Source: Fulvivirga imtechensis AK7 (GTDB lineage Bacteria; Bacteroidota; Bacteroidia; Cytophagales; Cyclobacteriaceae). From it: a DNA stretch of 64,000 nt. The notes beneath the pieces are model-generated. The model was not told the DNA's origin and searched no databases. It worked only from the letters and a program-made list of their open reading frames with translations. The stretch lies in the NCBI RefSeq assembly GCF_000331535.1, contig NZ_AMZN01000024.1:33298-97297 (forward strand), written 5' to 3'. This document shows positions 27,423 to 36,700 of this stretch, one piece after another (within the stretch, counting starts at the first letter, position 1; each line of letters opens with the position of its first letter). The position numbers and the translations under genes are program-made.

Positions 27423-28772
27423 TTACTTATTTTTTAGCTGCCCGTAAGCTTTATCAAGCTCTACCTTAGCCACAAGCGCCTCGTAAAGCGCATTGTAATA
27501 GTTTGTTTGTGATTCTTTGTAGTCAGTATCAGCTTCTACTACCTCAAGGTTTGAGCCTACACCCTCCTGATACTTTATTTTTGTTACATTATATATTTCC
27601 TCTGCCAAATCCATATTTTCCCTCTGGGCGCGCATTTGCTCCATCGCATTTACCATATTCACTTTTGCCTGCTTAATTTCCAGGTCTATTGAATTTTCCA
27701 GTTGCTCAAATGTTTGCTCTATCTGCCTGATCTGGATCTTATTCTTCTGTATACGATTGCTCTTCAGCAAACCATCAAAAACAGGAATATTGAGAGACAG
27801 GCCCGTTGTTCCATAGTTAAGCCATCTGTTCGATTTGAACAGTTGGTCAGACTGGCTGGTCTGTGTATTATAACCATAATTAAAATTTGCATACAATGTT
27901 GGGATATACTGCACCTTATTATTTTTTAAGTCCAGGTTAGCCAGCGCCATATTGGTCTGAAGCTGGGAATACTCAATTCTTTCGTTATAGCTGAAGTCTT
28001 CATCAATTGAGGGATCCGAGAAAGCAACCTCTTCCAGTTTGTCTGTCAGCGTAATTTCTTCAGAAACATGCATCCCCATTTGAAATTGAAGCAGGTCTTC
28101 ACTCAATTCCAATAGCTTGGCAGTATTATCAACCTGAACTTTCAAATTGTTATGCTGTACCTTAAGTCTGCTCACATCAATTTTTTCAGCAAAGCCATTA
28201 TCGTACATTACTTTGGTATCATTCAGCAGGGTATCCAACCTTGCCAGATTGGCACGAAGCAATTCATACCTTTCCTCTGTAACCAGTGCATTATAATATG
28301 CCTTAGATACAGCCTCAATCACATCAATTTCTGTTTTGATATACTCCTTTGTAGAAAGCTCTTTATAAGTCTTAGCCGCTTCCAACCCCACGAAAAAAGA
28401 TCCGTCAAAAATCAGTTGGCTTAGCTTCAAACCAACATTACCGTCATACTTTTGCTGAAAGGAAAATTCCACTTCGCGTCCTTCCGGGGCATTAGGATCA
28501 AGCATACGAGCAGGCAGTAAAGATTTTTGGGGTTCAAAATTATAGTTAACACCTGCCTCAATATTTACTTGTGGCAAACCTCTACTTAAAGTTTCTCCTA
28601 CCTGAGTTTCTGCTATTTCCTTATCATAGGCCTTATTGATCAGGTTTTGATTATTCTTCAAAGCATAATCAATACATTCCTGTAGAGTGTAGCCTCCGGC
28701 AGCATCCTCCTGTGCTTTTATCTGGCCAACAAACAATGTAAATACTAGAATTAAGCTTACTGCGTACTTCAT
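27423..28772 (-). CDS. TolC family outer-membrane efflux protein
   Basis: A 449-residue channel protein with a signal peptide (YAVSLILVFTLFVGQIKAQ), then YTLQECIDYALKNNQNLINKAYD, the standard TolC N-terminus. The two long helical repeats are visible (LRANLARLDTLLNDTKVMYDNGFAEKIDVSRLKVQ and its C-terminal equivalent IYNVTKIKYQEGVGSNLEVVEADTDY). Its ATG overlaps the tetR stop by 1 bp, so it is translated from the regulator's transcript. It supplies the exit duct for the RND pump. It is also the only TolC-type protein in the window that could serve the peptide exporter at 46130. Confidence 0.93.
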   Translation of the reverse strand: MKYAVSLILVFTLFVGQIKAQEDAAGGYTLQECIDYALKNNQNLINKAYDKEIAETQVGETLSRGLPQVNIEAGVNYNFEPQKSLLPARMLDPNAPEGREVEFSFQQKYDGNVGLKLSQLIFDGSFFVGLEAAKTYKELSTKEYIKTEIDVIEAVSKAYYNALVTEERYELLRANLARLDTLLNDTKVMYDNGFAEKIDVSRLKVQHNNLKVQVDNTAKLLELSEDLLQFQMGMHVSEEITLTDKLEEVAFSDPSIDEDFSYNERIEYSQLQTNMALANLDLKNNKVQYIPTLYANFNYGYNTQTSQSDQLFKSNRWLNYGTTGLSLNIPVFDGLLKSNRIQKNKIQIRQIEQTFEQLENSIDLEIKQAKVNMVNAMEQMRAQRENMDLAEEIYNVTKIKYQEGVGSNLEVVEADTDYKESQTNYYNALYEALVAKVELDKAYGQLKNK

Positions 28773-29401
28773 TAGATACTGTTTTGATTGATAGTTTTTT
28801 CCTTTTCTAAATATTTCATGTAAAGCATTTTGCCCTTCTCTGTCACCACACCATGCACGAAATGGTCAAAGAGCTTCATTTGCGTGTCTTTCAGATCAAA
28901 CCTGTCGGCAGGGAATATTTGTTTATCAAATACCAGTTGCACCTGCTCCACCCTCAGAGTAGCCAAAAATTCCGGGTCTATTTCTTTTCTGAAATACCCC
29001 TCCTTAATGCCACGCTTCAGGTTATTGACGATCTGATTTTTGATATGTTCATTTTTGAACTGCAACCACACATTCCAGGCGTTAGGATGATATTTCTGCA
29101 GGTCGAACAACAACGATGGATTCATATCTTTAAAGTCCTTGCGCATGCATGTGCAAACCTTTGACAGTTCTTCCACTGCATCATGTGAACATTCAAAAAT
29201 CTCATCGTATTCCTTCCGCTCCCGCTTAAGGTGTGCCTGCACTGCCATTGTCACTATCTCATCTTTATCTTTAAAGTACTGATAGATCGTTTTTTTTGAA
29301 ATCGACAATTGTCGGGCAATGTCATCCATAGACACACTTCGCACCCCATACCTTGTAAATAGCTCCACAGCCCCGGCTATTATTCTGTCTTTTATTTCCA
29401 C
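28772..29401 (-). CDS. TetR family repressor of the efflux operon
   Basis: A 209-residue TetR-type regulator. The N-terminal HTH (AGAVELFTRYGVRSVSMDDIARQLSISKKTIYQYFKDKDEIV) is followed by a helical ligand domain. The start is a GTG at 29401 (MEIKDRIIAG); the only nearby ATG is out of frame. It is the first gene of the operon, so it is autoregulated if it binds the palindrome at 29439-29466, which covers its own promoter. The expected effect is derepression of the pump by a ligand. Confidence 0.93.
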   Translation of the reverse strand: MEIKDRIIAGAVELFTRYGVRSVSMDDIARQLSISKKTIYQYFKDKDEIVTMAVQAHLKRERKEYDEIFECSHDAVEELSKVCTCMRKDFKDMNPSLLFDLQKYHPNAWNVWLQFKNEHIKNQIVNNLKRGIKEGYFRKEIDPEFLATLRVEQVQLVFDKQIFPADRFDLKDTQMKLFDHFVHGVVTEKGKMLYMKYLEKEKTINQNSI

Positions 29402-29429
29402 TTTTTCATTCCTTGTTTTTATGAAGCCA

Positions 29430-29466
29430 CAAAACTATGGAAACTTTTTGAATGTTCAAAGTTTCC
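29430..29466 (-). promoter_or_regulatory. tetR promoter with overlapping TetR operator
   Basis: TAGTTTTG (minus strand, 29437 to 29430) is a perfect TAnnTTTG -7 box. Immediately upstream a 28-bp element, GGAAACTTT-N10-AAAGTTTCC (29439-29466), has perfect 9-bp arms. Size and symmetry fit a TetR-family operator, and its position over the -33 region would block polymerase. Confidence 0.78.
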
Positions 29467-29526
29467 TCAGTTCCCAAGGTTTGAACGAGTGTCTCTGAAA
29501 AAAGTTGACTTCTGCCAAACTTTTTT

Positions 29527-29895
29527 TTATTTTTCTCTACTCACCTCTGATTTTTCCTCATTATGATTTGCGGAAGGATCGTGTTGGTGCCATTTGCAGG
29601 CGAATTTTTGCTTTAACTTTTCTCTTTCCTCAGGGGTCATGTGAGCCATTTTGGCTTTCCAGTCAGCCTGCCATCCCGGGCCACAATGACCTCCCCTGCG
29701 AGGTCTGAACCCACCGAATAGTAGCTTAAATAATAGAAACAGTCCGAGCGCCTGCCAGAAATTAATATGAGGTCCGTTAAAAAGATCTGGTATCAGCCAA
29801 TTCCAAACTACCATCACCACTGCACCGAATACGGCCACCATCACAAGTGCCGCCAAAATGCACAACACGATTCTTTTTGTATTGAAATGTCTCAT
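29527..29895 (-). CDS. Membrane protein cotranscribed with the ECF sigma factor
   Basis: A 122-residue protein with two hydrophobic segments (IVLCILAALVMVAVFGAVVMVVW and FWQALGLFLLFKLLFGGF). A Gly/Arg/His-rich loop (RPRRGGHCGPGW) follows, then a charged tail containing HMTPEEREKLKQKF, a motif shared with Spy/CpxP-like stress proteins. It begins 5 bp after the sigma factor stop. Small membrane proteins in this position often act as partners of ECF sigma factors. That role is inference from context, since no anti-sigma domain is recognisable. Confidence 0.75.
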   Translation of the reverse strand: MRHFNTKRIVLCILAALVMVAVFGAVVMVVWNWLIPDLFNGPHINFWQALGLFLLFKLLFGGFRPRRGGHCGPGWQADWKAKMAHMTPEEREKLKQKFACKWHQHDPSANHNEEKSEVSREK

Positions 29896-29900
29896 TATCT

Positions 29901-30479
29901 TCAAATTTCGTCATAAAGTGTCTCTAACTTCTTTCGTAGCGCCAGCACAGCATACCGTTTTCTGGAAATCAGTGTATTTACCGGTATATTATACTGCTCA
30001 GACAGCTCTTTAAAGCTCCTATCCTCTAATTCATGCTGAATAAAGATATCACGCTGGTCTGCAGGTAATTCGCCTAAAGCAGCAGTCACCGCCTCCCAAA
30101 TGATGTCGCGAAAATGCATGTCTTCGGGAGTCTGCCCCAGGTCTGGAAGTATATCACTGAGCATCAATGGTTCTTCGCCATCATCTGCTGCCTGAACAAA
30201 AGACATTTGATTGGACCTCACCTTCTGCTTGCGATACGAATCAACAATTTTATTACGCGCCACTCTGAAAAGCCATGCAGTGGCCTTCTCGATCGAACCA
30301 ATAGTATCATAAGCATCGACAAACTGGAAGAACACATCCTGCAATATATCCTCGGCATCTTCCGTATTATTTACCCGCGTACGGATAAAATTAAGAAGTC
30401 GTCCTTTTTCCCGCTTTATGGTTTCTTCCTGCCTTTCTGCCATGGATAAAGTTAATGATATAGTTGCTTCGTGTGTCAT
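29901..30479 (-). CDS. ECF-type RNA polymerase sigma factor
   Basis: The protein shows sigma region 2 (FIRTRVNNTEDAEDILQDVFFQFVDAYDTI, then ATAWLFRVARNKIVDSYRK) and region 4 (ELPADQRDIFIQHELEDRSFKELSEQYNIPVNTLISRKRYAVLALRKKL). I place the start at the ATG at 30479 (MTHEATIS, 192 aa). A longer frame to 30551 exists, but it would overlap the divergent hydrolase region and adds an unconserved N-terminus. It is coupled to the downstream membrane-protein gene. Confidence 0.92.
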   Translation of the reverse strand: MTHEATISLTLSMAERQEETIKREKGRLLNFIRTRVNNTEDAEDILQDVFFQFVDAYDTIGSIEKATAWLFRVARNKIVDSYRKQKVRSNQMSFVQAADDGEEPLMLSDILPDLGQTPEDMHFRDIIWEAVTAALGELPADQRDIFIQHELEDRSFKELSEQYNIPVNTLISRKRYAVLALRKKLETLYDEI

Positions 30480-30603
30480 CGCCTTCCTTGTAGTCGGATG
30501 ACCGATGAAAATATTTTTAGAAAGTGAAAATATTCTTTTGGCATCTGCCAAAAATCTATTTTGTTTTACGTTAGTTGTATATCAAACTCATTATTTCATA
30601 ACC

Positions 30604-31413
30604 GTGACATCGACAGGCCATATAGATTTTCATGATCATACCATCCACTATTACAAGTTTGGGTATGGGGCAAAGGTTATGCTTGCCTTTCATGGCTTTG
30701 GCCAAAAAGGCTCGGACTTCCGGCCATTGACTGATGTTTTGGCAAATGAATATACGGTATATTGCTTTGACCTGTTTTATCATGGCCGTAGCTATTGGAA
30801 TAATAAAGACGAAGCTATGACCAAGAATTTTTGGGCTGACTTCATCAATTACTTTATTGAGCAGCATAATATCAGCACATTTTCATTATGTGGGTTTAGC
30901 CTTGGTGGAAAATTTGCGCTTTCTACCCTGGAATCTTTTCCTGAAAAGACGGAAAAGCTTATACTATTGGCACCTGACGGTATAAAAACAAGCATGTGGT
31001 ATAGCCTGGCTACCTACCCCGTTGCCTTTAAAGGCTATTTCAAGAGTATGATAGTGAAACCTCATCGTTTCTTTAACCTTCTAAACACAATTAACAAAAC
31101 GGGATGGTTAGAAAAAGGTATTTCTAAATTTGCCGCTACCCAAATGAATACAACCAAAAAGAGAAGGAGAGTTTATTTTGCCTGGGTAGTTTTCAAAGAG
31201 TTGAAATTTAAATTGCATAAACTGGGAAAGCTGATCAATGATCATGGTATAGAGGTAACAATGTACCTGGGCACATATGATAAGATCATCACCGAAAAAG
31301 GTATGCAAAAACTTCTTAAACATTTAAATGATTATAAGTTACACGTGATCAAAAGCGGTCATAACCAATTAATTGAAAATACTGCGCGACATATCACCAG
31401 AAATAAAGCTTGA
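30604..31413 (+). CDS. Alpha/beta-fold hydrolase
   Basis: A 269-residue alpha/beta hydrolase. It has the oxyanion segment LAFHGFGQKGSDF, the nucleophile elbow GFSLGG (Ser), a late Asp in YLGTYDKII and the catalytic His in KSGHNQLIE. The frame is open back to 30505, but the GTG at 30604 (V-TSTGHIDFHDHTIHYY) gives the usual beta-strand N-terminus and avoids overlap with the divergent sigma gene. No signal peptide remains with this start, so it is cytosolic. The substrate is unknown. Confidence 0.85.
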   Translation: MTSTGHIDFHDHTIHYYKFGYGAKVMLAFHGFGQKGSDFRPLTDVLANEYTVYCFDLFYHGRSYWNNKDEAMTKNFWADFINYFIEQHNISTFSLCGFSLGGKFALSTLESFPEKTEKLILLAPDGIKTSMWYSLATYPVAFKGYFKSMIVKPHRFFNLLNTINKTGWLEKGISKFAATQMNTTKKRRRVYFAWVVFKELKFKLHKLGKLINDHGIEVTMYLGTYDKIITEKGMQKLLKHLNDYKLHVIKSGHNQLIENTARHITRNKA

Positions 31414-31475
31414 TATTTTCATATTTTTATTAATATTGAGGTACGTTCAGTTAACCTCAAAATGTTTAATAAATT

Positions 31476-31841
31476 TTGAATACCAGAGTAAGAAACAAAC
31501 TTATCCAGCTTGCAAGAATGGACGAATCGCCCATTTCCTATCGCAGGCTTATCAACACCACCGATCTTGGTCTGAACCTGGATATTAAACATGAAAAACA
31601 GCTTTTAGGCACCATACTGGATGAGGTATCAACAGAAGAACATCAGGCTGGCAGACCACTTTTAAGTGTACTGGTGCAAAGCAAGAAAAACGGGCAAGGT
31701 GATAGGTTCTACAAACTATGTGAGCAGTTGGGGTACGGTGACTGGAAGGATTTGAAGAATGATGAAAGCTTTACCGAGGAGCATATTAGGAAATGCCGGG
31801 AGTTTTGGCAGGACGAGGATAATTATAAGAAGTATTTTTGA
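31476..31841 (+). CDS. Hypothetical protein, 121 aa
   Basis: A soluble, charged protein with a TTG start (MNTRVRNKLIQLARMDESPISYRRL). The N-terminal half is helical and the C-terminal half contains GDRFYKLCEQLGYGDWKDL and HIRKCREFWQDEDNY. I recall similar short proteins in scattered, often accessory, locations in bacteria but cannot name the family. It lies between the hydrolase and hipBA. No partner gene is evident. Confidence 0.65.
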   Translation: MNTRVRNKLIQLARMDESPISYRRLINTTDLGLNLDIKHEKQLLGTILDEVSTEEHQAGRPLLSVLVQSKKNGQGDRFYKLCEQLGYGDWKDLKNDESFTEEHIRKCREFWQDEDNYKKYF

Positions 31842-31939
31842 GGATATGATCTTAGCATACTCATCGGTTGCACATATCTACATGCCTCCCCAATAGCTAA
31901 AACTACCAAAGTATTTCTTCTGTTTTACAGTTATAACGC

Positions 31940-31983
31940 AAAATATATTTAGCAAAAATTCATATATTTGTAAAATATATTTA
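31940..31983 (+). promoter_or_regulatory. hipBA promoter and candidate HipB operators
   Basis: Two identical 12-mers AAAATATATTTA (31940-31951 and 31972-31983), each containing the self-complementary AAATATATTT, flank a perfect -7 box TATATTTG at 31963-31970. The copies are 32 bp apart, about three helical turns, and end 5 bp before the hipB ATG. This is the arrangement expected for cooperative HipB autorepression, but AT-richness weakens the case. Confidence 0.55.
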
Positions 31984-31988
31984 ATGTT

Positions 31989-32303
31989 ATGCCCAAGAAA
32001 GAATTTATCTTACGGACCACCGCAAAACGTATTTTATCGGAATTTGGAGAAAACATTAAGTTAGCTCGCCTGCGTAGAAAACTGAGTGCGGAACAAGTAG
32101 CCGAAAGAGCTAACATTAGCCGACCAACTTTAACTTCTATCGAGAAGGGCTCTCCTTCAGTCAGTCTCGGACACTACTTAATGGTACTACATGTATTGGG
32201 ACTAGAGAAGGATCTATTATTTGTAGCAAAGGACGATGAATTAGGAAGGAAATTGCAGGATGCCAACCTGACAACAAAGGAACGAGCTCCCAAAAGAGAT
32301 TAG
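31989..32303 (+). CDS. hipB: HipB-like antitoxin, XRE-family HTH
   Basis: A 104-residue protein with an XRE HTH in the middle (FGENIKLARLRRKLSAEQVAERANISRPTLTSIEKGSPSVSLGHYLMVLHVLGL). The C-terminal tail (DDELGRKLQDANLTTKERAPKRD) is the usual HipB extension. It should bind HipA, neutralise it and repress the operon. hipA follows 3 bp after its stop. Confidence 0.9.
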   Translation: MPKKEFILRTTAKRILSEFGENIKLARLRRKLSAEQVAERANISRPTLTSIEKGSPSVSLGHYLMVLHVLGLEKDLLFVAKDDELGRKLQDANLTTKERAPKRD

Positions 32304-32306
32304 GGT

Positions 32307-33587
32307 ATGAGTAATGCAAATAAAAAACGAGACATCTTAGTATATGCAGATTGGCATGGCATAGACAGACCCAGGCCAATGGGCATGCTAAGTGTCCTTT
32401 ATTCCCGTGGAAAGGAAGTTTTTTCTTTTGAATATAATAAAGACTGGTTGCAATCAGGACACGCCCAATTGATTGATCCTGATTTACAACTTTACAGAGG
32501 GCAGCAATATCTAAGTGATGAGCGCAAGCAGAATTTCAGCATCTTCCTTGATTCGTCTCCCGACCGTTGGGGGTGTGTCCTCATGTTAAGAAGAGAGGCA
32601 GCCATGGCACGAAAAGAAGGGCGTCCAAAGAATACTCTTTTTGAGACAGATTACCTGCTTGGAGTATACGATGCCCACAGAATGGGCGGACTGCGGTTTA
32701 AGATAACCCCCGATGGTCCTTTTTTAAACGATAATAAGGAAATGGCAACCCCTCCCTGGACATCGATACGAGAACTGGAGCAGATCAGTTTGAGACTGGA
32801 AGATGATGATGTTATTGATGACCCTGAGTATATTAAATGGCTAAATATGCTAATAGCTCCAGGCTCATCGCTGGGAGGAGCACGACCTAAGGCGAGCGTG
32901 TTGGATGAGAACCAACATTTGTGTATTGCAAAATTTCCCAGCAAAAATGATCAAACTGACATCGGAGCATGGGAAATGGTAGCGCACGAATTGGCTATCG
33001 CAGCACGCATAAATATGGCACAAGCACAGGCAAAAAAGTTTTCAAGTAATAACCACACTTTTATAACCAAACGCTTCGACAGGGCAATTGGTGAAGCACG
33101 AATACATTTCGCGTCAGCAATGACTTTGCTTGGCTACACTGATGGGCAAGACCATCATGATGGTTTAAGTTATTTGGAGTTGGCTGAATTTATAAGCACA
33201 CAGGGAGCGCAGGTAAACAAGGATCTTGAAGAACTATGGAGAAGAATTGTATTCAGCATTTGTATCTCTAACACGGATGACCACCTTCGAAACCATGGCT
33301 TTATCTTATCATCCAAAGGGTGGGTTTTATCTCCAGCATATGATATCAACCCAATTGAAACAGGTTTGGGCCTCAGATTGAACATCTCCGAAGATGAAAA
33401 TACTCTCGATATTGGCTTAGCAATGGAAGTCCTTCCCTTCTTCCGGTTAACTTTGAAAAAAGCTAATCAAATTATTAAAGAAGTCAAAACATCTGTGCAA
33501 AACTGGAGAGAGATCGCCGGTAAATACAGCATTTCAAAGGTCGAGCAAGAAATAAAGTCACGAGCCTTTCAACAAGCAGAAGGTTAA
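32307..33587 (+). CDS. hipA: HipA family serine/threonine kinase toxin
   Basis: A 426-residue HipA-type kinase. It has a HipA N-terminal domain (VYADWHGIDRPRPMGMLSV), a glycine-rich segment SSLGGARPKASV, the ATP-binding Lys in LCIAKFPSKND, the catalytic loop ISNTDDHLRNHGF and the metal Asp in LSPAYDINP. All kinase motifs are intact. HipA toxins phosphorylate aminoacyl-tRNA synthetases or other targets and slow growth; the target here cannot be read from the sequence. It forms a two-gene operon with hipB. Confidence 0.9.
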   Translation: MSNANKKRDILVYADWHGIDRPRPMGMLSVLYSRGKEVFSFEYNKDWLQSGHAQLIDPDLQLYRGQQYLSDERKQNFSIFLDSSPDRWGCVLMLRREAAMARKEGRPKNTLFETDYLLGVYDAHRMGGLRFKITPDGPFLNDNKEMATPPWTSIRELEQISLRLEDDDVIDDPEYIKWLNMLIAPGSSLGGARPKASVLDENQHLCIAKFPSKNDQTDIGAWEMVAHELAIAARINMAQAQAKKFSSNNHTFITKRFDRAIGEARIHFASAMTLLGYTDGQDHHDGLSYLELAEFISTQGAQVNKDLEELWRRIVFSICISNTDDHLRNHGFILSSKGWVLSPAYDINPIETGLGLRLNISEDENTLDIGLAMEVLPFFRLTLKKANQIIKEVKTSVQNWREIAGKYSISKVEQEIKSRAFQQAEG

Positions 33588-33654
33588 TAGCGGTAGTCAT
33601 AAAAAGCAATGCCGTCAAATATCAAGCTCAACTACTAAAAGAAGAAATTTCACA

Positions 33655-33685
33655 TTGTTAATTGTGTGAGGTTTAACTACTTTTG
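33655..33685 (+). promoter_or_regulatory. Candidate purL promoter
   Basis: A perfect -7 box TACTTTTG (33678-33685) lies 20 nt after TTG (33655-33657). The expected start site would leave a leader of about 30 nt before the purL ATG at 33723. Confidence 0.55.
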
Positions 33686-33722
33686 CGGTTGAAAAATCGT
33701 CTACTTTCAAATCCGCAATTTG

Positions 33723-36700
33723 ATGATCAAATTTTTTCTGGATCAAACCCAAAACACCTACGCTGTAGGTCTTTCTAAAGCATTAGAAACAACAGATATC
33801 AAAAAACTCGAATGGCTATTTGGCAATGCAAAATTGTCTGATCAGGAGTCCGTTGCCGGCATATTTATAGGCCCACGGAAAGAAATGATCACCCCCTGGA
33901 GTACCAACGCTGTGGAGATCACCCAAAACATGGGTATCAGCGGGATTACCCGTATAGAGCGCTTTCGAAAAGCTGCTTCCCCGGAAGAAAAGTACGATCC
34001 TATGTTGGAAGTAATGTATAAGAGCCTGGATCAGGAGCTCTTTACCATCAACAGAAAGCCTGAACCCGTTATTGATATAGATGACATAGCTGCTTACAAT
34101 GAGAAAGAGGGCCTGGCGCTCAGTCAGGAAGAAATTGATTACCTCAATGGAGTAAGCCAAAAACTAGGCAGAAAGCTCACCGATAGCGAGGTGTTCGGTT
34201 TTTCCCAGGTCAATTCGGAGCATTGCCGCCACAAGATATTCAACGGCACCTTTGTTATTGACGGACAGGAGATGCCGTCTTCACTGTTCAAGCTGATCAA
34301 AAAAACTTCTGAAGAAAACCCAAATTTCCTGGTCAGCGCATACAAAGACAATGTGGCCTTCATTCAGGGGCCGGTGGCAGAACAATTTGCCCCCGAAACA
34401 CAGGATAAACCCGATTATTTTATTGCAAAGGATATTGATACTGTCATCAGCCTAAAAGCAGAAACACATAATTTCCCCACAACCGTTGAGCCGTTTAATG
34501 GTGCAGCAACCGGTTCCGGGGGAGAAATCAGAGACAGGCTGGCGGGAGGAAAAGGGAGCTTACCTCTGGCAGGCACCGCAGTATACATGACCTCGTATTC
34601 ACGGTTAGAAGAGGGACGTGACTGGGAAAGACATACACAACCCCGCAAATGGTTGTACCAAACACCGCTCGATATCCTGATAAAAGCATCAGACGGAGCC
34701 AGTGATTTTGGTAATAAGTTCGGACAACCATTGATCAGCGGTAGTGTACTTACTTTTGAACATGAAGAGCATGGCAAAAAGTACGGCTTCGACAAAGTGA
34801 TCATGCTTGCCGGCGGCATCGGCTTCGGCAAGAAAAAGGATAGCCTGAAAGATAAGCCGGGTACACATGACAATATTGTAATACTGGGTGGCGACAATTA
34901 TCGCATCGGGATGGGTGGAAGTGCAGTTTCTTCCGTGGCTACAGGTGAATTTGGCAATTCGATAGAACTCAATGCCATTCAGCGGTCTAATCCTGAGATG
35001 CAAAAAAGGGTGATGAATGCCATCCGCGCTATGGTAGAAAGTGATGACAACCCGATCATTTCTATCCATGATCACGGGGCTGGCGGACACCTCAATTGCC
35101 TTTCAGAATTGGTTGAGGAAACAGGGGGAACAATTAATATTAACCAACTACCAGTCGGAGACCCTACCCTTTCCGATAAAGAAATTATCGGAAATGAATC
35201 GCAGGAGCGCATGGGGCTGGTCATGAATCAAAAAGACATCGATACACTCAAAAAGGTAGCGGAGCGCGAGCGGTCACCTATGTATGTTGTGGGAGAGGTC
35301 ACCGGAGACGGGCATTTTAAAGTTGAAAATAGCAGAACTTCAAAAAATCCGGTGGACTGGGACCTGTCGCACATGTTTGGTTCTTCACCTAAAACCATCC
35401 TTACCGATACCACTGAACAAACTGATTTTGACGAAATTACCTACAATACCAACCTACTACCTTCATACCTGGAGTCAGTATTGCAACTAGAGGCTGTAGC
35501 ATGCAAAGACTGGCTGACAAATAAGGTAGATCGTTCGGTAACCGGAAAAGTGGCTAAGCAGCAAACATGTGGTGAGATCCAGCTTCCGCTGAATGATGTG
35601 GCAGTAATGATGCTCGATTATGCTGGTAATAAGGGAGTAGCTACTTCTATTGGTCATGCTCCTGTATCCGCTCTTGCTGACCCGGAAGCAGGTTCAAGGT
35701 TATCCATTGCAGAGGCACTAACCAACATGGTGTGGGCTCCGCTTACACATGGTTTGCAAGGGGTATCTCTTAGCGCTAACTGGATGTGGCCTGCTAAAAA
35801 TAAAGGCGAGGATGCACGGCTTTATAAAGCTGTAAGTGCTGTCAGCGAGTTTGCGAGAGCGCTGGGCATCAATATCCCTACCGGGAAGGATTCTCTTTCT
35901 ATGGCGCAAAAGTACCCTGGCGGTGATGTTGTATACTCTCCCGGTACAGTAATTATTAGCGCTGTGGCAGAAGTAGCAGATGTTACCAATGTGATTAGCC
36001 CAGATCTGAAAAAAGTAGACGGATCATCGCTGATCTATATAGACCTTTCCCGCGATGAGTACAAGCTGGCGGGAAGCTCATTCGCGCAGGTAATAAACAA
36101 AGTGGGACAAAAAGCACCTACGGTAAAAGACGCTGAGTACTTCAAAAAAGCATTTGGTACTATCCAGGAATTAATAGCGGATGGAAAAGTACTGGCAGGT
36201 CACGATATATCTGCCGGTGGAATGATCACCACGCTACTTGAGATGTGTTTTCCATCGAATAACCTGGGTTTGGATGTAGACTTATCAGAAGTCAAAGAAC
36301 AAGATATCATCAAGGTTTTGTTTAGTGAAAACCCAGGACTGATTATACAGGTGGAAGATGTAAAGAGTGTGCTGGATAAGCTTGATGAAAAAGGAATAAG
36401 CGCTTTAGAGATCGGTACTTTACTGACTAACAGGATCTTGACTATTCAACACGCTGACGATGAATATTCATTTGATATTAACGCGCTGAGGGACACCTGG
36501 TTCAAAACCTCGTACTTGCTTGACGTTCAGCAAAGCGGTGAAGAACTGGCGAAAAAGAGGTTTGACAATTACAAAAAGCAGCCTCTCACATATACCTTCC
36601 CGGCACATTTCAAAGGAAAATTATTCCAATACGGCATCAGCAATAAGCGCAGGGAAAGAACGGGGCTCAGAGCTGCAATAATAAGGGAAAAAGGAGTGAA

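Noticed and set aside
30480..30551. N-terminal extension of the sigma factor
   Set aside because: It adds an unconserved stretch, lies in the divergent promoter region of the hydrolase gene, and the ATG at 30479 leaves a complete sigma region 2.
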